From: Lachnospiraceae bacterium
Lineage (GTDB): Bacteria; Bacillota; Clostridia; Lachnospirales; Lachnospiraceae
Assembly (NCBI GenBank): GCA_017622575.1
Contig: JAGAQU010000048.1
Coordinates: 1 to 64,000 of the forward strand
Length of the DNA stretch: 64,000 nucleotides
Direction of reading: 5' to 3'
In this document: positions 45,601 through 55,071 of the stretch, in pieces
How positions within the stretch are numbered: position 1 is the first letter of the stretch
Layout of the letters: each line of letters begins with the position of its first letter
Program-made: the position numbers and the translations under genes
The notes under the pieces: model-generated
What the model was told of the DNA's origin: nothing
The model's database searches: none
What the model saw: the letters and a program-made list of their open reading frames with translations, nothing else

Positions 45601-46422
45601 TTAAAAAGATTTGATTGATTCTGTGATCAGCTGCTTAAATAAGGGTGCTGCTTTATTTGCTGCCTCCTGAACTTCCTCATGGGTAAGCGGATGCTCCACC
45701 ATACCTGCAGCCAGATTGGCAACACAGGATATCCCACAGATTTTCATTCCCATATGATTCGCTGCAATCGCTTCCACAACGGTACTCATTCCCACAGCAT
45801 CTGCTCCAAGGGTTCTGAGCATTCTAATTTCCGCAGGGGATTCAAAGGAAGGACCTGTAAGCTGCACATAAATCCCCTCCTTTAAAGGAATATCATTATC
45901 CTTTGCCGCTTTTCTGATCTTGTCCTGAAGCTCTCTGTCATATACCGTACTCATATCAGGGAATCGAAGGCCCAGTTCTTCTATATTCTGGCCGATCAGC
46001 GGATTTGGTGCAAAACAGGAAATGTGATCCGTGATCAGCATAAAATCTCCCGCACCGAAAGATGGATTGATTCCTCCTGATGCATTGGTGAGAAACAGTA
46101 TCTCTGCTCCCATCAGTTTCATCAGCCTGGCAGGGAGAACTACATCTGTAATGGGGTATCCTTCATAATAATGAACCCTTCCCTTCATGCAGACTACAGG
46201 AACCTGTCCCACATATCCGAAAATGAATTTTCCGGCATGTCCCGGTACCGTAGATACAGGGAAATCTTTAATCTCACTATAATCAATTTCAGCCTTTACC
46301 TCCATACTGTCTGCATAGTTACCAAGTCCTGAGCCAAGCACCAGGGCTACCTTAGGAGAAAAGGGAATTCTGTCCTTAATACTTTCATAGCAGTCGAGCA
46401 GTTTCTGATAAGTCTGATTCAT
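45601..46422 (-). CDS. punA: Purine nucleoside phosphorylase
   Basis: A 273-residue trimeric-type purine nucleoside phosphorylase: GSGLGNYAD (phosphate site, 30-38), VPGHAGKF, RVHYYEGYP, LTNASGGIN and the base-binding GADAVGMSTVVEAIAANH. It splits inosine and guanosine to base and ribose-1-phosphate. It is the first gene of the salvage unit. CTGGAGG precedes the ATG. Confidence 0.95.
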   Translation of the reverse strand: MNQTYQKLLDCYESIKDRIPFSPKVALVLGSGLGNYADSMEVKAEIDYSEIKDFPVSTVPGHAGKFIFGYVGQVPVVCMKGRVHYYEGYPITDVVLPARLMKLMGAEILFLTNASGGINPSFGAGDFMLITDHISCFAPNPLIGQNIEELGLRFPDMSTVYDRELQDKIRKAAKDNDIPLKEGIYVQLTGPSFESPAEIRMLRTLGADAVGMSTVVEAIAANHMGMKICGISCVANLAAGMVEHPLTHEEVQEAANKAAPLFKQLITESIKSF

Positions 46423-46462
46423 GTTAAAACCTCCAGTTTGTTATTTCAATACATTATAGTTA

Positions 46463-46491
46463 ATACTACCATATTCCCATATTGACTGCAA
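46463..46491 (-). promoter_or_regulatory. Possible promoter of punA unit
   Basis: TTGCAG (46491-46486) and TAGTAT (46468-46463) with a 17-base spacer. A better -10 (TATAAT, 46458-46453) lies nearby but has no good -35. Confidence 0.4.
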
Positions 46492-46496
46492 GAAAA

Positions 46497-46526
46497 AGGA
46501 GTCTGTTACTGCCTTCACAGACTCCT
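46497..46526 (-). terminator. Intrinsic terminator of spoIVA
   Basis: A perfect ten-base stem (AGGAGTCTGT with ACAGACTCCT) followed by TTTTTCT on the minus strand, five bases past the spoIVA stop. Confidence 0.85.
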
Positions 46527-46531
46527 CTTTT

Positions 46532-48022
46532 TCAGATGATGATGCACACCATCCCACCATTGCTGTCATTTACAATCTTCTGCATGGTCTCCTGCAGTTT
46601 CAGCTGGCTCTCTTCCCCTATCATAGTAAGTTTTCCCGTGATTCCGTCATTCACAAGCTGCTCTACCGTCTTTCCGAAAATATTGGTTTCCCAGATGCCC
46701 TTTTCTCCTGTATCCGAATCGGAAATATAACGGATCAGATCTTTTGCCTGATCTTCACTTCCCACAATCGGTGATATTTCCGTCTCGATATTAGCCCGGA
46801 TCATATGAATACTGGGACTTTCTGCTTTGATCTTTACACCGAATTTATTGCCGTGTTTGATCAGTTCCGGTTTATCCAGTGTGATTTCATCCCTGTCAGG
46901 TGTCACCACACCGTATCCCTTTTGCCGCACTGCCTCTATCGCATGAAGAACTCTCACATATTCCTTTTTCATCTTTGCCATCTCCTTCAGGATATGAAGA
47001 AGCTGATATTCATTGTGAATGTTTTCTCCTACAAGGTCACTCAGCATCTGATAATAATAAGAGTCATCCATTTCCAGCCAGACTCTGATACAGCCGTCCG
47101 CCATGCTGACACTGTCCATCTTGCATTTTTTAATATAATCACTGACAAGCTCAATAGGATGATCTGCCACATCCCGAATGCAGTTGTACTGCTTCATCAG
47201 TTCCCTGACCTTTGCTATGATATCCGCTTTCATAGGATGGGAAGCCGGAAGCATTTCCACCCATTTCGGCATATAAAATTCAATCATGGTAAGAGGAAAT
47301 TCATACAATATTTTTTCCAGGATACGATTGATATCTTCCTTCTTCAGCTGTTCACAGTTAACCGGCATAGCCGCAACATGATATTTATCACTGATTTCCT
47401 TTGCCTGCTTTATCGCGTCCTCACTGTAAGGTTTGACAGTGTTTAAAAGAACGATAAAAGGCTTATTCATCTTCTTTAGCTCTCTTATTGTGCGTTCTTC
47501 TGCCGGAAAATAATTTTCCCTGCTGATCTCCCCAAAGCTTCCGTCGCATGTCACCACGATTCCGATGGTGGAATGATCGGTGATCACCTTCCTTGTACCC
47601 ATTTCGGCCGCCATGGTAAAGGGGATTTCCTCGGTGGACCAGGGTGTCTTCACCATGCGCTCTTCGCCGTTCTCCATATGGCCTCCGGCACCTTCAACCA
47701 TATAACCGACACAGTCGATCAGCCGTACCTTTGCCTCAATTCCTTCTCCCATAGAAACAAGAGCAGCTTCCTTTGGTATAAATTTAGGCTCAGTCGTAGT
47801 AATGGTCTTGCCCCCTGCACTCTGCGGAAGTTCATCCGTCACCCGTTCCTTCTCATAGCCATCCTCCATATTAGGAAGAACCATGAGATCCATAAAACGC
47901 TTGATAAAGGTGGATTTACCGGTTCTTACCGGTCCTACCACTCCTATGTAAATCTCCCCGCCGCATCTTATCTGTATATCCTTGTATAAATCATACTCTC
48001 TCTTATTATTAAAATCCATCAT
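46532..48022 (-). CDS. spoIVA: Stage IV sporulation protein A
   Basis: A 496-residue SpoIVA, the ATP-driven protein that polymerises on the forespore to form the base of the spore coat. The Walker A motif GPVRTGKST is at about 30-38, the TRAFAC-like core follows, and the C-terminal end (VNDSNGGMVCIII) matches the family. GGAAGGGG precedes two ATGs; the second (48019) has better spacing. Confidence 0.97.
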   Translation of the reverse strand: MMDFNNKREYDLYKDIQIRCGGEIYIGVVGPVRTGKSTFIKRFMDLMVLPNMEDGYEKERVTDELPQSAGGKTITTTEPKFIPKEAALVSMGEGIEAKVRLIDCVGYMVEGAGGHMENGEERMVKTPWSTEEIPFTMAAEMGTRKVITDHSTIGIVVTCDGSFGEISRENYFPAEERTIRELKKMNKPFIVLLNTVKPYSEDAIKQAKEISDKYHVAAMPVNCEQLKKEDINRILEKILYEFPLTMIEFYMPKWVEMLPASHPMKADIIAKVRELMKQYNCIRDVADHPIELVSDYIKKCKMDSVSMADGCIRVWLEMDDSYYYQMLSDLVGENIHNEYQLLHILKEMAKMKKEYVRVLHAIEAVRQKGYGVVTPDRDEITLDKPELIKHGNKFGVKIKAESPSIHMIRANIETEISPIVGSEDQAKDLIRYISDSDTGEKGIWETNIFGKTVEQLVNDGITGKLTMIGEESQLKLQETMQKIVNDSNGGMVCIII

Positions 48023-48045
48023 AATACCCCTTCCATACTTAGTTA

Positions 48046-48074
48046 AATGTATGAAAAGGGGTACTTGTTTATTC
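48046..48074 (-). promoter_or_regulatory. SigE-type promoter of spoIVA
   Basis: GAATAAA (48074-48068) and CATACATT (48053-48046) with a 14-base spacer. The -10 is a full match to the SigE consensus CATACAnT and the -35 agrees at five of seven positions. The expected start is about 20 bases before the ATG. Confidence 0.7.
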
Positions 48075-48079
48075 CATCT

Positions 48080-48637
48080 TTATCTGTTTTTTTCTCTTTG
48101 AGACTTCATCCAATCAAAATAAGCCGCATCACAGCGGTCAAAGGTGCCGTCCTCCTGAAACTTTCTTTCATATTCTTCAAAAATATAACTCAATATTTTC
48201 TGATACGGCTTCCAATCCTCACGCATCATTTCTCTTGTGTAGTGTTGGACACACTGCATTTTTTCATTGCTCTCAAGGAAACGACCGCCCATTGGTCTTC
48301 TCTCTTCCGGAAGTGTACATCCCTCTTCCGTCAACGCAACACATTCCCCAATTGCGTCGATCCCCACAAATGTATAACATTTATGACGCATCCGCAGATA
48401 AAAGAAAGGACCGCTTTCTGTGGAGAAATGGTCAATGGCATACAGACCTTCCGGATCCTTCAGCATGACAAGAATTCTTTCAGAAAGCTCATTTTCAGGA
48501 AGGCAGGCAATATCTTTCTGCCGTATACTTTTCTTCAGTTCCTTCTTCATATCCTCAGGTGACAAACTGCAACCTTTTTCTCTGCAGCATCTTCCTCTGC
48601 AGAGGGCACATTCCTTTCCGGGTTTATATCCTTCCAT
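48080..48637 (-). CDS. YkgJ-like Cys-cluster protein
   Basis: A 185-residue protein with a Cys-rich N-terminus (CALCRGRCCREKGC) and further Cys (CYTF, CVAL, GCTLPEERRP), the pattern of the YkgJ/UPF0153 zinc or iron-sulfur family. Function unknown. I choose the ATG at 48637, which has AAAGGA seven bases upstream and avoids the 40-base overlap with the upstream gene given by the ORF start at 48706. Confidence 0.75.
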   Translation of the reverse strand: MEGYKPGKECALCRGRCCREKGCSLSPEDMKKELKKSIRQKDIACLPENELSERILVMLKDPEGLYAIDHFSTESGPFFYLRMRHKCYTFVGIDAIGECVALTEEGCTLPEERRPMGGRFLESNEKMQCVQHYTREMMREDWKPYQKILSYIFEEYERKFQEDGTFDRCDAAYFDWMKSQREKNR

Positions 48638-48666
48638 CTTATCTTCCTTTCTCCTGCGTTCCGTGT

Positions 48667-49359
48667 TCAAAACAGATACAGGCTCTCTCCGTGTTCCTTC
48701 AGCCATTTCCTGTACTGCTTATATGCCGGACAGAATTCGGCTACGAGATTCCAGAAATGCTCTGAATGATCCATATATCTCAAATGACAAAGCTCATGTA
48801 TAACCACATAGTCAAGCACAGGTTCCGGCGCCATAACAAGTCTCCAGTTAAAGTTCAGATTTCCTTTACCGCTGCAGCTTCCCCACCTGCTTTTGGTATC
48901 CTTGATATGAATATCCTGAAAGCTGACGCTAAGCCGCATGGCATATTCGGAGGCCTTTTCCTCTATGATATCCGAAGCTTCCTTTCTATACCATTTTTCA
49001 AGTGCATTTCTTCGATATTCATAATCAGCTTCATAGGGAACCACAAGGAGAATTCTTTCCATAGCAGAGCACACTTTTGCACGTTTCCTGTCCTCTCTGA
49101 TCACAGACAGTACTCTCTGTTCTCCGAGATACGGCAGAGTATCTCCGTTTTCGAGTTTTAAACGTGATGACTCATGTCTTTCCTTTTCCCTTGCAAGCCT
49201 GATTGCAGTGGCCTCAATCCATTCTGCCTTTGACTGTACAAAAGCATCTATTTCAAAATTCTTTAAAAAATAGGGTGCCTTTACTACAAGATTGCCATCT
49301 CTGTCAAAAGAGATGGCAATGGTTTTTCTTTTACTTCTGATCAACTGATACTGCATCAT
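48667..49359 (-). CDS. YgjP-type (DUF45) metallopeptidase-like protein
   Basis: A 230-residue protein with the zinc motif HELCHLRYMDHSEHFW (HExxH with a second His) near 180-195 and the family stretch KSRWGSCSGKGNLNFNWRL just before it. These are marks of YgjP/DUF45 proteins (M48-like fold). Substrates are unknown. AAAGGA lies just before two tandem ATGs, so the start may be 49359 or 49356. Confidence 0.86.
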   Translation of the reverse strand: MMQYQLIRSKRKTIAISFDRDGNLVVKAPYFLKNFEIDAFVQSKAEWIEATAIRLAREKERHESSRLKLENGDTLPYLGEQRVLSVIREDRKRAKVCSAMERILLVVPYEADYEYRRNALEKWYRKEASDIIEEKASEYAMRLSVSFQDIHIKDTKSRWGSCSGKGNLNFNWRLVMAPEPVLDYVVIHELCHLRYMDHSEHFWNLVAEFCPAYKQYRKWLKEHGESLYLF

Positions 49360-49375
49360 TTTTCCTTTACATCAT

Positions 49376-51733
49376 TTACGAAACAGACGGTTCCCCATAT
49401 TTGACACCAAATGAGCCTGTGGCGATCAAAAATCTTCCCACCTTGCGGCTGTCACCGTCAATACTGTTGATATCCCCGAATTTCTGCATGTCATCATTGA
49501 TTTTTTCCCATGTCTTTCCCTCGTCAAAAGAACGGAAAAATCCATAAGTATTCTGAATCACACCACAGATATAAAGTGCTTTGTCATCTTCCCTGTAATC
49601 CACATCCTGATGCAGCAGACCAAGTCCCATGCGAAAGGCCGATTCCCCTTCTCCTGTGATTCTCTGTCCTCTCACTGTAAACTTCTTATCGTCAAAGGAT
49701 AACTTCCACAAACCAAACGCTCCGGCGGCAAGGTAGAAGATTCCCTCCTTGCCGGCTTCCCCGCGGATTTCCGTCTTATTGGCACAGTCTATCAAACCAA
49801 AATTCATTTTCCCGCCGGGAATGCCTTCCGTCTTTGCGGGATAAAAGGTATTTCCCCAGTCCTTGCTGATATACATACTGAAATCGTCACCGAATCCATA
49901 GAACAGCTGCGAATTTACTCTGTCCGAGAAAACTTTCATATGGCAGTCTGTATCAGAAAGCTCTGCACCTTCTTCATCAAATATCCTTACTTTCTGAAAA
50001 CTTTTGCCCTGATCATGGCTGACAATGATCCCTTTCATAAAAAGATCGATTCCCTCAGCCACACAGTAGACAATGGTCTTTGCATCTGCTGAAAGAGAAA
50101 CCCAGCCGGAATTTACATTGGGACATTCGATTTCATGAAATCTCACATCCAGATAATCGGAAATTCCAAAGGGAAGCGGAATCCTCTCGAAGGTAAGTCC
50201 ATAATCCTTTGAAAAAATGAGACCGCCTTTTGTTTTTCCTTTCCAGTTTCCTCTGGGTGTCACCACCACGTTTTCCGGATGGATATCAGAAAAATCCGCA
50301 TTGATACAGGTGATATATCTGTTTCCTTCCTCATCAGCGAAAGAATTGCTGCAAGGCTGATCCATCTGTGTAAAAGCAAATCCGCCCAGATCTCCCACGA
50401 TATCAATTACTTTCACAGGACCGTCCACAGGACTGTAAACATTTAGATGAACCGTCTCTTCGATTCCTCTGCAACAGTCCGTAAAGCTCCTGTTTTTTGA
50501 AGTAAAATCGGTGCTCCTAAAGACACCGGTTCCGCTGTTAAACCAAACTTCATCCGGGTTAAAAGGATTGATCTTCACATCGCTGAGCCAGTGGATAAGG
50601 CTGTGTCCTCCGTTATACTCAGTCTTCATATAAGAAGTTTCAAACCGGATATTTCCCACACTCAAGTCATACAGGGCAGGTTCCCAGCTTTCCCCATAAT
50701 CAAAGGAGATAAACATCATATCCCCATCATCCTTGCAGATTGTACTTGCAGCAAGAAGTCCGGGCCTCGCTTTACAGCTGCTGATTCCTCCGAATCCAAA
50801 GGGAGAAACACTGTTTCTGTCAACAGTATAAGCACCCTGTTCTCCATAAAGACAGGTAGGGGTAATATCCTGATAGCCGCTCACTTTTCCATCCTCATCA
50901 AACTCATATCGGATGATTCTTCCGCCAAGGCTGTCACCACTGTCACAGCTGTAGCCCATTTCCGTCACATAAGAATGCTCCCCGGTATTTACAAGAGTAA
51001 CATACAGATATTTTCCGTCAAAATCAATCCTGTGAGCCACATATCCAATCCATTTTGAGCCCTCTACTGCAACATTTTCCGGCATGATCATAGGCTCAAA
51101 ATTTCTGCCTTTATCATAGGAAATATACAGGCTATGGCCTCTCCTATCATTGGTTCCGGTAACAACACCCGCTGTTCCAGCCACAACTGTATCTCCATCC
51201 GGAGCACACCAGACTAAAGTCATATAGGTTTCCGCTTCGGTATTAAGCTTCTTCCAGGAATCGCCAAAATCAGGCGAATACAAAAGACCATCCTTCTGAC
51301 TGGCAAAATAGATTCCATTCTCATTCACAGGATCCACAACAAGGCGTGGTCCTGTCCCTCTGCCGTTCCAGTTTCCGTGAACATAACAGGGTAACTCCTT
51401 ATGAAAAAATGTATTTCCGAAATCATCCGAAATGCTAAGCTTTCCCTTTGTCTCTTTTCCGTCTCTCTCATTGACACCGCTTGCAACAAGGAGACGTGCC
51501 GGCTTATTCTCATCCACAGCAAGGGCTATAGGATAGGTTTCACTCAGATCAAACATATCGACCGACTCAGTCAGGCTTATCCATTTGTTATCCTCAAAGC
51601 AATAACGGTAGCTTCCGCCGATATCTGTCCTGATATACAGCAGATTTTCCCTCTCCGGATGAAACAGAAAGCCTGTCACATAACCGCCACCGGGAATCGG
51701 CAAATTTTTGTAGGAGTATTTTATCTGCTTCAT
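49376..51733 (-). CDS. GH74-like two-propeller protein without signal peptide
   Basis: A 785-residue protein related to GH74 xyloglucan endoglucanases, with BNR/Asp-box-type repeats (for example SFDYGESWEP, SPDFGDSWKK, SFDEGKTWEK). The two GH74 catalytic Asp positions seem conserved: RTDIGGSYR (D37) and GDLGGF (about D447). There is no signal peptide or membrane segment, so it should be cytosolic, which suggests it acts on imported oligosaccharides. It lies between tyrS and a YgjP gene and no sugar transporter is near. AAAGGGA lies before the ATG. Confidence 0.8.
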   Translation of the reverse strand: MKQIKYSYKNLPIPGGGYVTGFLFHPERENLLYIRTDIGGSYRYCFEDNKWISLTESVDMFDLSETYPIALAVDENKPARLLVASGVNERDGKETKGKLSISDDFGNTFFHKELPCYVHGNWNGRGTGPRLVVDPVNENGIYFASQKDGLLYSPDFGDSWKKLNTEAETYMTLVWCAPDGDTVVAGTAGVVTGTNDRRGHSLYISYDKGRNFEPMIMPENVAVEGSKWIGYVAHRIDFDGKYLYVTLVNTGEHSYVTEMGYSCDSGDSLGGRIIRYEFDEDGKVSGYQDITPTCLYGEQGAYTVDRNSVSPFGFGGISSCKARPGLLAASTICKDDGDMMFISFDYGESWEPALYDLSVGNIRFETSYMKTEYNGGHSLIHWLSDVKINPFNPDEVWFNSGTGVFRSTDFTSKNRSFTDCCRGIEETVHLNVYSPVDGPVKVIDIVGDLGGFAFTQMDQPCSNSFADEEGNRYITCINADFSDIHPENVVVTPRGNWKGKTKGGLIFSKDYGLTFERIPLPFGISDYLDVRFHEIECPNVNSGWVSLSADAKTIVYCVAEGIDLFMKGIIVSHDQGKSFQKVRIFDEEGAELSDTDCHMKVFSDRVNSQLFYGFGDDFSMYISKDWGNTFYPAKTEGIPGGKMNFGLIDCANKTEIRGEAGKEGIFYLAAGAFGLWKLSFDDKKFTVRGQRITGEGESAFRMGLGLLHQDVDYREDDKALYICGVIQNTYGFFRSFDEGKTWEKINDDMQKFGDINSIDGDSRKVGRFLIATGSFGVKYGEPSVS

Positions 51734-51754
51734 GGCAATCCCTTTACCCTGATA

Positions 51755-52978
51755 TTATTTTAAGATAACCTTGCGGAAATTCTTCTTGCCGCGCTTTACA
51801 ATTGCACCTTCACCCGCAAAAGTATCCTTTGAAAAAACGGCCTTTACATCCGTGATCTTGTCATTGCCAAGGGTGACACCACCCTGCTCAATGGCACGCC
51901 TTCCCTCGGAACGGGTAGCCACAAGACCTGCTTTGCAGAGCACGCTGATCAGATCAATAGTACCGTCTGTAAAATCATCCTCTATTAATTCTGAGGTGGG
52001 CATATCTGCAGCAACTCCCGAACTGAACAACGCCCTTGCGCTCTCCTGTGCTTTCTTTGCCTCTTCCTCTCCGTGAACAAGATTTGTCAGTTCGTATGCC
52101 AGTATCTCCTTGGCCTGATTGAGCTGGCTGCCCTCCCACTTGTCCATTTCATCGATCTGCTCCAGGGGAAGGAAAGTAAGCATACGCAAGCATTTGAGTA
52201 CATCCGCATCAGCCACATTTCTCCAGTACTGATAGAACTCAAAGGGTGAAGTCTTATTGGGGTCAAGCCATACAGCCCCTTTTTGCGTCTTTCCCATCTT
52301 TTTGCCCTCTGAATTGAGAAGAAGGGTAATGGTCATAGCGTAAGCATCCTTACCAAGCTTACGTCTGATCAATTCTGTACCGCCAAGCATATTACTCCAC
52401 TGATCATCACCGCCAAACTGCATATTACATCCATATTTCTGGAACAACTCATAGAAATCATAACTCTGCATGATCATGTAATTAAATTCCAGGAAAGAAA
52501 GTCCTTTTTCCATTCTCTGCTTATAGCACTCTGCTCTCAACATGTTATTAACGGAAAAATGCGGTCCTACCTCACGTAAGAATTCAATGTAATTCAAATC
52601 CATCAGCCACTCTGCATTGTTTACCATGAGCGCCTTTCCGTCAGAGAAATCGATAAAGCGGCTCATCTGCTTCTTGAAGCAATCACAGTTGTGCTGAATA
52701 GTCTCAACCGTCATCATAGTACGCATATCACTTCTTCCGGAAGGATCGCCAATCATACCGGTACCTCCTCCAATCAGTGCGATTGGCTTGTTTCCTGCCA
52801 TTTGCAGTCTCTTCATCAGACAAAGTGCCATAAAGTGACCGACATGAAGAGAATCGGCTGTGGGATCAAAACCGATATAAAAAGTAGCTTTTCCGTTATT
52901 GATCAGTTCTTTGATCTCTTCTTCATCTGTCAGCTGTGCAAGAAGTCCTCTTGCCTTCAATTCGTCAAAAATAGTCAT
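51755..52978 (-). CDS. tyrS: Tyrosyl-tRNA synthetase
   Basis: A 407-residue class I synthetase charging tRNA-Tyr: the HIGH-type motif PTADSLHVGHFMAL (about 40-53), the KMSKS-type motif KKMGKTQKG, and a C-terminal S4 RNA-binding domain (ending RKVILK). It starts 36 bases after the VWA gene, and no T-box leader is present. Confidence 0.96.
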   Translation of the reverse strand: MTIFDELKARGLLAQLTDEEEIKELINNGKATFYIGFDPTADSLHVGHFMALCLMKRLQMAGNKPIALIGGGTGMIGDPSGRSDMRTMMTVETIQHNCDCFKKQMSRFIDFSDGKALMVNNAEWLMDLNYIEFLREVGPHFSVNNMLRAECYKQRMEKGLSFLEFNYMIMQSYDFYELFQKYGCNMQFGGDDQWSNMLGGTELIRRKLGKDAYAMTITLLLNSEGKKMGKTQKGAVWLDPNKTSPFEFYQYWRNVADADVLKCLRMLTFLPLEQIDEMDKWEGSQLNQAKEILAYELTNLVHGEEEAKKAQESARALFSSGVAADMPTSELIEDDFTDGTIDLISVLCKAGLVATRSEGRRAIEQGGVTLGNDKITDVKAVFSKDTFAGEGAIVKRGKKNFRKVILK

Positions 52979-53014
52979 CTTCTTATCCTCTTTTTCTATA
53001 ATAATATCATTTTC

Positions 53015-54223
53015 TTATTTATTACTGATCAGCTTCGTCATTGCCTGATTTAGCCCTTTTACGGTGAGCTTATACATGGGAAACATTGCTTTTATCGCTG
53101 TTTCCGCTTCACGCCAGGGTGCATGTCCCGGTGCCATTTTGGGGTTCATCCACACTATTTTTTTGTAGTGTCTCTTCAAAAGCCGCAGCCATTCATAACC
53201 GGAAAGACCTCCGTTCGGTCCTCTGTAATTGCCGGTATCGGAATAGAGCTCCTCAGGTGCCATAGCTGCATCTCCCACAATGATCACCTTATAATCGCTT
53301 CCAAGATTACGGAACATCCATTCCGTATCGATCCACTCCCCGTTTTCACACTCCGGTGTCTTGTAAAGCTTGGAATAAATACAATTATGAAAATAATAAA
53401 CCTTTACATCTTTAAAATGGTTTGACTTGTTAATGGACTGAAATAAATCATTCATAAGGGAACTGTAAGGGATCATAGTTCCACCGGAATCCATAAGCAG
53501 CAAAAGCTTTACTGCGTTTTTCCTTGGTTTGGTCATGACAATCTGCAGACAGCCGCCATTGTTGCAGGTTTTATCGATGGTTCCGTCTATATCAAGCTCT
53601 GTCTTCGGAATATCAAGTTTTGTGGAAAACTGGCGCAGTTTACGAAGTGCCATTTGAAATTGTCTGTTTTCCAGCACTCTGTCGTCCCGGAAATCTCTGT
53701 ATTTTCTGGCACCGATCACCTGAAATGCCGTCTGATATCCTGTTGTGCCACCCACTCTGATACCGCCTGCATTTCCTCCCGTATTGCCGAAGGACGTTTT
53801 ACCCATGCTTCCGATCCAGAAACTGCCTCCGTTATGCTCACTGTCCTGATCCCTGAGACGTTCTTTGAACTTGGCTTCCACCTCGTCCTTATCAAGATCA
53901 TGAAAGAGTCCGTCCTGCTCATTCATCCGGAACTTATCCTTCTCATCCACCATATCGATCAGTTCCGACTTATCAAGCCAACGCATCATATTTTTAGAGA
54001 TTTCATTTTCCGATTGAATACCCTTAAAGGTCTCTTCAAAGGCCATGTCAAATTTATCAAAATCCGTTTCACTCTTTACGAGAATCATTCTCGCAAGATA
54101 ATAAAACTCTGTAAGGCTGCTTCCCGCAAGATTCTTGTCAAGGGCCTCCTGCAGCGTCAGCCATTCACTTAAGGTTACCTGAAGGCCCTTGGCTTTACAG
54201 GTATAAAAGAAATTTGTAAACAT
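53015..54223 (-). CDS. VWA domain protein of a MoxR/VWA pair
   Basis: A 402-residue protein of the CoxE/YehP-like type that goes with MoxR ATPases. The N-terminal half is helical and charged. A VWA domain starts near 240, where LLLMDSGGTM holds the metal-ion site in the modified DxGxT form, and VIIVGDAAMAPEEL follows. It lies 17 bases after the MoxR gene. Such pairs load or activate protein complexes or metals, but the client here is unknown. Confidence 0.82.
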   Translation of the reverse strand: MFTNFFYTCKAKGLQVTLSEWLTLQEALDKNLAGSSLTEFYYLARMILVKSETDFDKFDMAFEETFKGIQSENEISKNMMRWLDKSELIDMVDEKDKFRMNEQDGLFHDLDKDEVEAKFKERLRDQDSEHNGGSFWIGSMGKTSFGNTGGNAGGIRVGGTTGYQTAFQVIGARKYRDFRDDRVLENRQFQMALRKLRQFSTKLDIPKTELDIDGTIDKTCNNGGCLQIVMTKPRKNAVKLLLLMDSGGTMIPYSSLMNDLFQSINKSNHFKDVKVYYFHNCIYSKLYKTPECENGEWIDTEWMFRNLGSDYKVIIVGDAAMAPEELYSDTGNYRGPNGGLSGYEWLRLLKRHYKKIVWMNPKMAPGHAPWREAETAIKAMFPMYKLTVKGLNQAMTKLISNK

Positions 54224-54240
54224 TTCTTCCCCTCACTTTT

Positions 54241-55053
54241 CTAATTGATACGCTGCCCTAATCCTTCCAGATCCTCATCTTTTTTTACAATAACTCCAAT
54301 AAAAGGAAGTTCACTCTTTATTCTGTTTGCGGAAATACCACCGATCTGCAATGCGTTGATCCAGTCGATCAGTTCAGATGTACTGGGTTTCTTACGGATA
54401 TCCTTAAGAGATCTGATCTGATAAAACACATCCATGGCATTTTTTAGCAGATTTTCTTCCACATTTGGATAATGGGTCTTTACGATTTCTTCCATCAGTG
54501 CTTCGTCAGGGAAATCAATGTAATGAAAAATACATCTCCTTAAGAAAGCATCGGGAAGTTCTTTCTCTGCATTGGAGGTAATGATCACGATGGGACGATG
54601 TTTTGCCTTCACGGTTCTCTTTGTCTCATGAATGTAAAATTCCATTTGATCCAATTCCCAGAGAAGATCATTGGGGAATTCCAGATCAGCCTTATCGATC
54701 TCATCGATCAGAAGAATCACCTGCTCGTCCGATTCAAATGCTTCTCCCAGCTTTCCAAGCTTGATATATCTTGCAATATCATCTACTCCCTCTTCTCCGA
54801 ACTGTCCGTCGTAAAGTCTCTGGATGGTATCGTACATATAGAGACCATCCTGGGCCTTGGTTGTTGATTTGATATTCCAGATGATCAGCTTCTTGTTAAG
54901 GGATTTGGCAACAGCCTGTGCCAGCATGGTCTTCCCCGTGCCGGGTTCACCTTTGATCAAAAGAGGTTTCTGCAGAGCTATGGCAACGTTTACACTCGCC
55001 ATAAGCTGCTGTGAAGCCACGTATTCTTTTGTACTGCTAAATTCCTGTTGCAT
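54241..55053 (-). CDS. MoxR family AAA+ ATPase
   Basis: A 270-residue AAA+ ATPase: Walker A GEPGTGKTM (36-44), Walker B ILLIDEIDKAD, sensor 1 VIITSNAEKELPDAFLRRC with the Arg finger, and a lid domain. MoxR proteins act as chaperone-like assembly factors with VWA proteins, and the VWA gene is next. It is encoded 18 bases after a small anchored protein. Confidence 0.9.
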   Translation of the reverse strand: MQQEFSSTKEYVASQQLMASVNVAIALQKPLLIKGEPGTGKTMLAQAVAKSLNKKLIIWNIKSTTKAQDGLYMYDTIQRLYDGQFGEEGVDDIARYIKLGKLGEAFESDEQVILLIDEIDKADLEFPNDLLWELDQMEFYIHETKRTVKAKHRPIVIITSNAEKELPDAFLRRCIFHYIDFPDEALMEEIVKTHYPNVEENLLKNAMDVFYQIRSLKDIRKKPSTSELIDWINALQIGGISANRIKSELPFIGVIVKKDEDLEGLGQRIN

Positions 55054-55071
55054 ATTTGTGCTCCTTTCCGA

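Noticed and set aside
46805..47446. 213-residue plus-strand ORF opposite spoIVA
   Set aside because: It is antisense to a conserved sporulation gene with no promoter or ribosome site and no recognisable motif.
48025..48063. Hairpin hiding the spoIVA ribosome site
   Set aside because: The left arm overlaps a good SigE-type -10 element, so most of it should not be in the spoIVA message. I read the sequence as a promoter instead.
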